Source of the DNA: an uncultured Microscilla sp.
Lineage (GTDB): Bacteria > Bacteroidota > Bacteroidia > Cytophagales > Microscillaceae
DNA: 41,121 nucleotides
NCBI RefSeq assembly: GCF_947493425.1
Contig: NZ_CANLRP010000070.1
Coordinates: 1-41,121 of the forward strand
Direction of reading: 5' to 3'
Shown: positions 16,954 to 24,839 of the stretch, one piece after another
Layout: each line of letters starts with the position of its first letter
How positions within the stretch are numbered: the first letter of the stretch is position 1
The notes under the pieces: model-generated
The model's input: only the letters and a program-made list of their open reading frames with translations
Told to the model about the DNA's origin: nothing
Database searches by the model: none
Translations under genes and position numbers: made by a program

Positions 16954-18558
16954 TTAAGATTCTTGCATTTTCTGCTGGAAGGTAATTACGATAAATTCCG
17001 CAGGGCGAACAACAGCCACCTTTACAGAAATACGCATAAAACCATCTAAGATATCTTGTGGAGTCATAGTGTTTCCTAAGCCTACTTCTACATTATAAGC
17101 TTGATCAGCAGTAGCTCCTGCTAACCCACCTGCTCTCCATACATCATTTAAGAATGAGTTAATCATTCCACGGATCAAAGTCCAAGTACCGTTATCGTTT
17201 GGCTCAAATACATACGATTTAGCTGCATTTTTAACAGACTCTTCAATGTAAAGCATTGTACGACGAACGTTGACATATCTCCAGTCTTGGCTGTTACCAT
17301 CCAAAGTACGGGCACCCCATACTACTGTTCCTTCACCTACGAAAGAACGGATAGCATTTATAGATTTACCAGTAGCAGTAATGTTCAAGTCTTCTTGCTC
17401 AGCATTAGTTAATTTAACTACAGGAGCAATTACACTGTTGTATCCTACGTTTGCAGGAGCTTTCCACACACCACGAGCATCATCTACCGAAGCGTAAATA
17501 CCAGCCATCCCCGCACTTGCAGGAAGAATGTTTAACTGTGCTCTTACGCTATTTGCAACTTTCTTAAATGCAGGACTGATAGTAGTTAAAGTTTGATTTA
17601 AACTTTCTTCATTAGTATCAGTAGCACTAATTTTTTTGATTTCATTTTTAGCTTCTTCAGCACGCTTTGAATCAGCATTGATTTCGCCCGCTTCTGCGCT
17701 CAATAGTTTTTCTAAAACATCTGCGTTGCTAATGTTTTTGAAACTAATTTCGTCTTTTTGAACTATAGAAGTGTAGAGCCAAGGGTAATAAGCAGCACCA
17801 AAGTTTAGGTTGTTGTTACCAATACCTTCACGGAATCTAGTGATCACATCTTTAGCATCATAAGAACGTTTCTCATATCCTGAATGAACATCTAGGATAG
17901 CAAAACGGTTTTTCATCTTTTGACCACATTGCATCAGCATAGCCTGCTGTAAAGCATAGCAGTCGCTAGCCTCACACATTACCGCTTCTGGGATAACCAA
18001 AATAGTAGGCTCTTGCTCACCTACAAGGGTGTTCAATGCTTCTTCTAAAGCTTTTTTAGAAATCGCATTTACTTGCTTGCTACCACCTTGTGGTTTTTCA
18101 GGCACTTTTTTGTCACCAGGCTTGGCATTTTTATCGCCAGGCTTAGTTGCTGCTGGGGCAGCTTTAGCATCTGCATCGCGGTAATAACCACCAGCACTAA
18201 CGATGTAACAAGTGCTTCCACCATTTGCAAAGAAAAGACGGATGCTATCATAAAGTAAGAAACGTGAATCACGCTCAGGTACTACTTGGTATTGTTTACC
18301 ACTTACCTCAAAATCAAATTGCTGTGGGTTAGCCTCAACAATGTTGAAAGAAGCTTGAAAACCACCACCAAAAATGTTGTGGTATTCAGTAAGTGAACTA
18401 ATACGAACGGGAGTATTTACAATACTATGCCCGTTACGAGTAGTTTTAGCAGTGTAACCAACGAAAGCAGGAACTGCTGTCGGCACTGCAGCTACGGAGT
18501 TAGGAAAAGCATTCTTTTCCTCAATATATACTCCGGGAGTTGCTACGTTTTTAGCCAT
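16954..18558 (-). CDS. Contractile tail sheath protein (Afp2/3/4-like)
   Basis: 534 aa. The N-terminus (TPGVYIEEKNAFPNSVAAVP) and C-terminus (ISVKVAVVRPAEFIVITFQQ) are characteristic of contractile sheath subunits and carry the linker arms that mesh neighbouring subunits. Only one sheath gene is present; Afp and PVC have several. Residues about 128-163 are a low-complexity insertion rich in Lys, Pro, Gly and Asp (KPGDKNAKPGDKK) in the domain after the SAGGYYRD segment, probably an exposed loop. It lies 11 bp after the 342-aa gene. Confidence 0.94.
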   Translation of the reverse strand: MAKNVATPGVYIEEKNAFPNSVAAVPTAVPAFVGYTAKTTRNGHSIVNTPVRISSLTEYHNIFGGGFQASFNIVEANPQQFDFEVSGKQYQVVPERDSRFLLYDSIRLFFANGGSTCYIVSAGGYYRDADAKAAPAATKPGDKNAKPGDKKVPEKPQGGSKQVNAISKKALEEALNTLVGEQEPTILVIPEAVMCEASDCYALQQAMLMQCGQKMKNRFAILDVHSGYEKRSYDAKDVITRFREGIGNNNLNFGAAYYPWLYTSIVQKDEISFKNISNADVLEKLLSAEAGEINADSKRAEEAKNEIKKISATDTNEESLNQTLTTISPAFKKVANSVRAQLNILPASAGMAGIYASVDDARGVWKAPANVGYNSVIAPVVKLTNAEQEDLNITATGKSINAIRSFVGEGTVVWGARTLDGNSQDWRYVNVRRTMLYIEESVKNAAKSYVFEPNDNGTWTLIRGMINSFLNDVWRAGGLAGATADQAYNVEVGLGNTMTPQDILDGFMRISVKVAVVRPAEFIVITFQQKMQES

Positions 18559-18569
18559 AACGCTTTTGT

Positions 18570-19598
18570 TTAGATATAGACAATTATTTCAGAGTAAAAC
18601 TTTAGATTATCTGATGATGGTTTAATCAACTCAGGAGATGGTGCAGGAAGTAACTTTTTGATAATTTTTGAACCGCTTACCAGTTCAAAAGAACAATTAG
18701 GTCGTTCCTTCATACTCAAGAGTTGATTAGACTCGAATATATACGCTTGTTGATTATAAAATTTACCTTCTACGGGTTTCGAAAATGTCACTTTGTCTTG
18801 CCCCTCAATCATTCTGACCTCTAAGTTAGAAGGATTTTCATATTTGGGAATAATGATATATCTCCAAACAGTTTTACGTTCTTCAAATGAAACCATAAAG
18901 TTGTATGGCTCATTTTTCTGATTTTTATTTATTTGCCCTAAGATATTATCCAGCATTTTCTCGCTCCAGTTTATCTCGATCCATGCCAGTGGTTTAGGTA
19001 CTAAATTTTCATGAAAAAACAGAAATGATTTTCGTTCACCATTAGCCACCAATGTATACATGCCTTCGGTAAGGTTCCGGTCACGATAAGAAAAGCTTTG
19101 TTCTGCCTCTAGTTCTTGTGTATGCACGATTCCTCCGTACTCATCAAGGAGTTGTACTTTGCTTGCTTTTTTTTGTACAGGAAATGGTACTTGCCCATAA
19201 AAGACTGGTAGGCAGTCTTCATTAGCCACAAAGTCACGTGCATGAAGCAATGAACCTTGATTTTCTGAGTAGGAATTGCTTAAGTAAACAATGTCTTTGC
19301 TAATGTTTTTGGGTAATAGTGATGTATAATTAATAAAGTGTAGATCGTTTTGGTATAGCCAAAAAGAAAACTTGAGTGATGCATGCCTTCTCACGAGGTA
19401 TTCAAATGCATCCATTTCATGGTGACTGAAAACCATGGCTTGAGCACTTTTTTTATAATGCAAACCTAGTTTTTTCATCAAGTGTAAGGTATGATTACTA
19501 GGTTTAAGCGAAAAGTTTCCTCCAAGCCTGTTTGAAAGATAATTATGCTCTATTGCTAATGTAAATAATGTTCCAAATCTTAATTCTACCTCTAGCAT
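18570..19598 (-). CDS. Conserved-position eCIS protein of unknown function between cap and sheath
   Basis: 342 aa, without signal peptide or membrane helix. The N-terminal part has short beta-strand-rich segments and several His and aromatic residues (FTLAIEHNYLSNRLGGNFSL). The middle has a repeated beta pattern (VQLLDEYGGIVHTQELEAEQ, YTLVANGERKSFLFF). I do not recognise a named domain. Bacteroidota eCIS clusters often carry a protein of this sort next to the DUF4255 cap gene. Location suggests a cap-adaptor, sheath-end or assembly factor, but an effector or chaperone cannot be excluded. It is 11 bp from the sheath start. Confidence 0.55.
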   Translation of the reverse strand: MLEVELRFGTLFTLAIEHNYLSNRLGGNFSLKPSNHTLHLMKKLGLHYKKSAQAMVFSHHEMDAFEYLVRRHASLKFSFWLYQNDLHFINYTSLLPKNISKDIVYLSNSYSENQGSLLHARDFVANEDCLPVFYGQVPFPVQKKASKVQLLDEYGGIVHTQELEAEQSFSYRDRNLTEGMYTLVANGERKSFLFFHENLVPKPLAWIEINWSEKMLDNILGQINKNQKNEPYNFMVSFEERKTVWRYIIIPKYENPSNLEVRMIEGQDKVTFSKPVEGKFYNQQAYIFESNQLLSMKERPNCSFELVSGSKIIKKLLPAPSPELIKPSSDNLKFYSEIIVYI

Positions 19599-19696
19599 AT
19601 ATTTTGTAGTAGTGAGGATTATTTAATAGTAGTTGTTACGATATACCTCCTTAATTATTGAGGCCTTATATATATTAAAAAATTAAAATATAGCAT

Positions 19697-20236
19697 CTAA
19701 AAATTAATACCACCTATCCTTGGGAAACTACCCATGTTGGCTTTTTCTTCAACAGGAATTAAACGGGCTTTAAAAATCAATGATGGAGAATACTTAGCCC
19801 CCAACATAGAGAATATATATTGGACTTGTTGGGTTTCATGATTTATAAAATCAAAAACCAACTGACTAATTTCATCTGGTAACTTTGCATTTTGATGGGA
19901 AAGTACGTGGTTATGCTGAAAGAAGCTCAACACACTTGATATATAACGGAGAGAATCCGTATACTTTGATTCTTTACCAGCAAAGGATGTTATCAATAAA
20001 TATAAGTTTATAAAGTAAGGAGCACTAAGATTACTGGTACGACCATTATTTACGTTGCGTTCTTCTTGAATATTGATAAGTGTGATTACAATCTGATCAG
20101 TGTTTTCATCAATGGCTGATTTTCCATCAGAATTTACCAAATTAGAAATATTTATTTCAGGAGCATTGTCACTATAGCTTGATCTAAAATATTCACTCAT
20201 CGCTTGTGCAACAGCATCAAGGGTGGATAAAATCAT
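19697..20236 (-). CDS. DUF4255/Pvc16-like tail terminator (cap) protein (Afp16-like)
   Basis: 179 aa. It has the DUF4255 pattern: MILSTLDAVAQAMSEYFRSS, VITLINIQEERNVNN, APYFINLYLLITSFAG and YSPSLIFKARLI. Members cap the distal tube and sheath end in Afp and PVC particles (family knowledge). It leads the main leftward structural operon, 98 bp ahead of the 342-aa gene, and is divergent from the tape-measure gene. Confidence 0.9.
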   Translation of the reverse strand: MILSTLDAVAQAMSEYFRSSYSDNAPEINISNLVNSDGKSAIDENTDQIVITLINIQEERNVNNGRTSNLSAPYFINLYLLITSFAGKESKYTDSLRYISSVLSFFQHNHVLSHQNAKLPDEISQLVFDFINHETQQVQYIFSMLGAKYSPSLIFKARLIPVEEKANMGSFPRIGGINF

Positions 20237-20774
20237 TTTGCGTTTAGGTTTTTAAAGCTTTGTTCTTACTGGGTGTGAAGGTAATAGATTTTCTGCAAAA
20301 AAACGATAATTTTCGACAGTTTTTCTACAGTTCTTCACACTATTTTTTGTTCTATACTACTTAAAGGCCGATGGTATTTATTTGTACTCACAAAAATAGT
20401 TTTTTTTTTTATTCTTATGCTAATTCATACTTTTACTAATTCAAAAATCAATAAAATATACTAGTAAAATCTAACTTCATTTATAAGGCATGAGATGTAT
20501 ATTTTTTAGCAAAAACATTCTAAATCGTGTCAGCTTTGCGAGCTACACTTTAACAAAAATAACACCAAAAACTCAATATCTTTTTTTTTATTTGTATAAC
20601 ACATCAAAATAGTAAATTTATACAAACTAATGTCATTGAAATGTAGCTAAGCTATACCTAATTATAACCAATTAACCTTCTTCCATTCATACTTTTGTCA
20701 AGCCAAAGAGTCTCTATTAATTTCAAATGCCTTACCTTTGTCTGTCTAATTAAAATATAATCTACTGAACCCTT
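20237..20774. promoter_or_regulatory. 538-bp divergent control region between cap and tape-measure genes
   Basis: No ORF is visible. The region is very AT-rich, with poly-T tracts at about 20400 and 20580. A -7 motif TACCTTTG (20733-20740) lies 35 bp before the tape-measure ATG. Toward the minus strand, complementary -7-like CAAAAATA occurs at 20391-20398 and 20554-20561, so the cap-led operon may have a long leader. Clear -33 boxes are not seen. This is the probable main switch of the cluster. Confidence 0.4.
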
Positions 20775-23700
20775 ATGAGTGACCCAAATAAACAACATCA
20801 TTCTATACAAGAGATGCTTTTTGATGTTCAGTTTAATTCAGAAAACGAAGCTTTTAGGTTTCAATATACCCTCAGCCATTTAATCAAAGACAAATTATTA
20901 GACATTACTGAAAAAGTGTTAAATGAATTGGTGCCTGCACATCAACTCATTCAAGTTAAATCACTGGTTATTGACTTGGAAACTATTCCACTCAAACACT
21001 TTGAAAGAGACGTGCCCGAATTATATGAAAGACAATTGCGTGAGTCGCTGGGAGCTTTATTGTTTAGATTAAAAGGTGTGAGTTACTCAGCTGTAGATGA
21101 TGCAGAAATTAGCTCTCCTGATGCAGGTTTATCTAAAGTATTGGGCATTTTTCTGAAAACAGGAACCCTGCCTTGGTGGGCTAAAAATGCGTGGCAAGCT
21201 TATCTAACACAAAATAAAGAATATACAGACGAAAAATTAGAGATCACAAAAATATTTGAAATTGTATTTCAATCGACTCCAGAGTTGCTTATACAACTCA
21301 TCGAGAAGTCTCAAAATGATCAGCAAGTTTTATATCGTCTGGCAGACCAAATTCCTAACTACCAACTACTGGAAGTAATAAAGGCTATTTCACCTGAGAG
21401 AAGTACCAGATTAAAACGAATTATTCAAGACTTTGAAAAAATAAGTTCTCCAAAGTTTTTGTCACTAGTCCAAGAGCAAGTAAGGGTTGTAGTTTGGCAA
21501 GTAATTTTCCTAAACTGGGATTCAAACAAGGAGGAAGTGATTATACAAAAAACTTTAGATAAATTATTGGCCTTAGCTAATCAACCAATTCAACAAGTAG
21601 AAGCATTTTTTTTTCAATTAAGCATAGACAAGCTCTCACTTAATCCCTACTTAGCATCTTCATTACAGCAACTCACTACCACAGTATCTAGAGAAAAGTT
21701 ACAAAAAGAAGTATATGCTTCTGAGGAAAAAATTCGCCATTTACTTTTACAACTTCTTTCGGAGGAAGAAGCAGAAATTGTAATGGCTTATGCTAAAAAC
21801 GTTCAGGGAATACTTAAGCACTTGTCGAAACAACAGATATGGGAAAGTATTTTAGACTATTTATGGGAGAGCACACACAATGCTTTCAATATTAATCTGC
21901 TTTCTGCCAAAGTATTGCCTCAACTTACCCATAACTGGGAGCAAGCTGCTAAACAGTTACAAATTACTTTTGATCACCAAACACTCACTCTGAAAGATTT
22001 TTCAAAAGATATTATAGAGGCTACTCAAAATGCTGATACATCTGAACGAATTAAAGAACTTTTGAGTCAAATAGTAGACACGAATCAAGTAGAGTGGTTT
22101 TGGAAATACGGCAATACTCTAACCACTTTATTAGATGCTACTTCTACTCAAGTTTGGGAAACTATTTTAGATAGTTTATGGGAACTAAGAAGGCAAACTT
22201 TTACTAGACAACGGTTTTTAAAAAAGACTTTTCCTCAAATTTGGAAAAAACTTGTTCCAAAAGTTGCCATCCCTAGTAGTATCCCCACTTTGCAAGGCCA
22301 AAAAATGTGGACTATCCCCCCTGCCCCTGTTCTAGCACAACTGGCGCAAGAAATAGAAGAAGTAAAAAATATTTCTGCTCAATACTGGGCAACAGCACTG
22401 TCAACTAATGAACTTACACAAGATGTAGTATCTGGTAAAACTCAGCCTACATTACAAGGATCAACTGCATTTTCATCATCTGAAGACTTACCACCCTCAA
22501 ACAATGAGGCGACAAGTTCAACATCTTCGGAAAAATATAACACACAAGACATAAAAAAAACTGAGATGAGCCAAGCACTTGATGATGGGAAAATCATTGA
22601 GCTTATCGAGCAAGTTTTACCTGGTCAAAGTAGCTGGATGTCGGAATATGTAAAAATAATCACTCGTGTGTTCAAACTTGAAGAGAAAGTTGCCTGGGAA
22701 CAAATTATTGATTTCCTGTGGGAAACCCGTCAAGCTGGTTTTGAACGTAATCTTTTTCTTATCAATAGTTTTGCTACTATTACAGATCAAGTTACCACAT
22801 CACTAAACACTTATGAACGTTGGCAGTTTAAAAAAACAAAAATTCAAGAAGTACTGAGTCATTACCCTGAGTTTGTAAAAGCAGACCAAGACGTAGTACT
22901 AGCCTCATTGTACCAAAATGTTAATCAAATAAGAAAAGCTTTTTTACAACAAAACATTACTACTGATGTTCAAGAAGTGCTAGAAAAGCTTTTTACCAAA
23001 GGAATACTACCTGCAGTAGCTCAAGTACAAAGAAGCCTGGCACATACTGCCAATCAACCCGTTGTTTCTTTAGAAGAAACCATTGCAAACTTGGTTGAAG
23101 CAGCTTTTAACAACCAATACTATAGCTTGTCTCAGCTACTTAATGTTCATATATTACAACGGTTTATTGAACAAACATCAGAGGAGTTTGTGTATAAATT
23201 GGTCACCCAAATCATTGAAATAGACCCATCTGTATATATTTCGGATCGCCTTGCCGTATTTTTGCAAAGCATCCCAGCGTTTGAAAACTGGGACTTCGCA
23301 GAAGGTCTAGGGTTTAAAAGTAAAACCCTGCCCCATACAATTGATGATAAAAGACCAAGCACTGGTAAAGACGAAATAGATGATGACACAAAAAGTGATC
23401 AGCAAGCACAGGATGCTAAACAAAAAGAGGAAACTACTGATGATACAACCCAAGAAGTAGATCAGGGTCAAACCATTGATGGTAAAGAAAAAAGGGAAAG
23501 TACTGACTCAGACCAAACCATTGATGATAAAGAAAAAAGGGAAAGCTCTGACTCAGACCAAACCATTAATGGTAAAGGAAAAAGAGAAAGTACTGACTCA
23601 GACCAAACCATTGATGATAAAGAAAAAAGGGAAAGCTCTGATTCAGACCAAACCATTAATGGTAAAGAAAAAAGAGAAAGTACTGACTCAGACCAAACCA

Positions 23701-24764
23701 TTGATGGTAAAGAAAAAAGGGAAAGCTCTGACTCAGACCAAACCATTGATGATAAAGAAAAAAAGAAAGGTACTGACCAGGAGCAAAGTAAAAGTACTGA
23801 TCCTTCTTTACCAATTATTGATGCTGAATCAATAGTAGAAGATATAGATTTACTGATTTATTATCTACGCTACTTTTTAATACAAAAACAACTTCCCAAA
23901 AACATTGTAAATGCAGACATTAACATTTGGCTGAAAGCCTTGAAAACAAACTATTCTACCAACTTTCAACACTTTGCTCTTTCACTTTCTTCAGCTGAAA
24001 TAGATTTACTTGCTAAGCAAACTCCAGAGATTATTCAATGGGTAGATGATGTTTGGATACATACAACCAAACAAAAGAAACAAGAAACAGGTGATACTGT
24101 TGAACAAAGTAAAGCTGAAGCCATCGAGAAAGAAACTTATGAGCGAATCAAAAAAGAAATCTTTAAATCTGCCAATGAACAACGTAAGCAAGTAGTTGAC
24201 CAACCAATGTATGTTAATAATGCAGGGCTTATAATTTTACACCCTTACCTGCTGCGTTTATTTGAAATGCTAAAACTCACTGAAACTACAGTAACGGAAA
24301 CACCTTTACCCCAAAACCCACACAAAAAGAGAAAAAAAAGTAAGGTGAACTTCAAAGGTGATGCTGAAAAAGAAAGAGCCGTATACATACTACAATATTT
24401 GGCAACAAAAACAGAAGAAGCTGGAGAGCATGAGTTGGTGCTTAATAAGGTCTTATGTGGAATGGAAATTACAGAACCTTTTATTTCTGGCAAGGTCATT
24501 CTTACTGATGAAGAAAAAGAAACTTGTGAAGAATTGCTAGAGGCTGTAGTACAAAACTGGAGTATCCTCAAAGATTCGCCCGCAGACACACTTCGTGGCT
24601 CGTTCTTTATTCGTGAAGGAAGACTAGAAATAAAAGAAGGCAACTGGTTTTTGAAAATAGAAGAAAGTGGAGTAGACGTATTATTACAACAACTACCTTG
24701 GTCGATAGGGATGATTAAACTACCTTGGATGCCTAAAGTAATGAATGTAGAATGGTTGGTATAA
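20775..24764 (+). CDS. Contractile injection system tape-measure protein (CIS_TMP, Afp14-like)
   Basis: 1329 aa. The N-terminus (residues 8-100: HHSIQEMLFDVQFNSENEAF, then LSHLIKDKLL, LIDLETIPLKHFERDVPELY) and the C-terminus (about 1145-1329: VNNAGLIILHPYLLRLFEML, KVLCGMEITEPF, SWFLKIEE-like WFLKIEESGVDVLL, LPWSIGMIKLPWMP) match the CIS tape-measure family. Three copies of a roughly 40-residue motif W-E-x-I-L-D-x-L-W-E occur near residues 352, 457 and 638. A 7-unit, 15-residue repeat (about 899-1003) rich in Asp, Ser and Lys follows. It is the only structural gene on the + strand. In related systems this protein sets particle length. Confidence 0.9.
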   Translation: MSDPNKQHHSIQEMLFDVQFNSENEAFRFQYTLSHLIKDKLLDITEKVLNELVPAHQLIQVKSLVIDLETIPLKHFERDVPELYERQLRESLGALLFRLKGVSYSAVDDAEISSPDAGLSKVLGIFLKTGTLPWWAKNAWQAYLTQNKEYTDEKLEITKIFEIVFQSTPELLIQLIEKSQNDQQVLYRLADQIPNYQLLEVIKAISPERSTRLKRIIQDFEKISSPKFLSLVQEQVRVVVWQVIFLNWDSNKEEVIIQKTLDKLLALANQPIQQVEAFFFQLSIDKLSLNPYLASSLQQLTTTVSREKLQKEVYASEEKIRHLLLQLLSEEEAEIVMAYAKNVQGILKHLSKQQIWESILDYLWESTHNAFNINLLSAKVLPQLTHNWEQAAKQLQITFDHQTLTLKDFSKDIIEATQNADTSERIKELLSQIVDTNQVEWFWKYGNTLTTLLDATSTQVWETILDSLWELRRQTFTRQRFLKKTFPQIWKKLVPKVAIPSSIPTLQGQKMWTIPPAPVLAQLAQEIEEVKNISAQYWATALSTNELTQDVVSGKTQPTLQGSTAFSSSEDLPPSNNEATSSTSSEKYNTQDIKKTEMSQALDDGKIIELIEQVLPGQSSWMSEYVKIITRVFKLEEKVAWEQIIDFLWETRQAGFERNLFLINSFATITDQVTTSLNTYERWQFKKTKIQEVLSHYPEFVKADQDVVLASLYQNVNQIRKAFLQQNITTDVQEVLEKLFTKGILPAVAQVQRSLAHTANQPVVSLEETIANLVEAAFNNQYYSLSQLLNVHILQRFIEQTSEEFVYKLVTQIIEIDPSVYISDRLAVFLQSIPAFENWDFAEGLGFKSKTLPHTIDDKRPSTGKDEIDDDTKSDQQAQDAKQKEETTDDTTQEVDQGQTIDGKEKRESTDSDQTIDDKEKRESSDSDQTINGKGKRESTDSDQTIDDKEKRESSDSDQTINGKEKRESTDSDQTIDGKEKRESSDSDQTIDDKEKKKGTDQEQSKSTDPSLPIIDAESIVEDIDLLIYYLRYFLIQKQLPKNIVNADINIWLKALKTNYSTNFQHFALSLSSAEIDLLAKQTPEIIQWVDDVWIHTTKQKKQETGDTVEQSKAEAIEKETYERIKKEIFKSANEQRKQVVDQPMYVNNAGLIILHPYLLRLFEMLKLTETTVTETPLPQNPHKKRKKSKVNFKGDAEKERAVYILQYLATKTEEAGEHELVLNKVLCGMEITEPFISGKVILTDEEKETCEELLEAVVQNWSILKDSPADTLRGSFFIREGRLEIKEGNWFLKIEESGVDVLLQQLPWSIGMIKLPWMPKVMNVEWLV
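23469..23783 (+). repeat. Seven tandem 45-bp repeats inside the tape-measure gene
   Basis: Units start at 23469, 23514, 23559, 23604, 23649, 23694 and 23739, exactly 45 bp apart. Each encodes about QTIDDKEKRESSDSD. Units alternate between two variants (ESS/EST and IDD/ING), giving a 90-bp higher-order period. All differences keep the frame, consistent with recent tandem duplication under coding constraint. The encoded segment is charged and probably disordered. Confidence 0.95.
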
Positions 24765-24780
24765 ATTTCTCGATAAAAAA

Positions 24781-24809
24781 AGCAAGGGAGGAGATAATCC
24801 ACCCTTGCT
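24781..24809. terminator. Bidirectional terminator between tape-measure and Afp12-like genes
   Basis: A 12-bp stem with one mismatch (AGCAAGGGAGGA / TCCACCCTTGCT) and a 5-nt loop sits between the convergent stop codons at 24764 (+) and 24840 (-). Reading the minus strand, a run of six T follows. Reading the plus strand, GAAATATTTTT follows. It should stop both transcripts. Confidence 0.85.
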
Positions 24810-24839
24810 GAAATATTTTTAATCTATTAGGTATTAAAC

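Noticed and set aside
23469..23783. Possible CRISPR array
   Set aside because: Units are directly adjacent without variable spacers and encode a regular protein repeat.
23468..23835. Overlapping reading frames on both strands in the tape-measure repeat
   Set aside because: They arise from the 45-bp periodicity, which keeps other frames open; the tape-measure frame explains the sequence.
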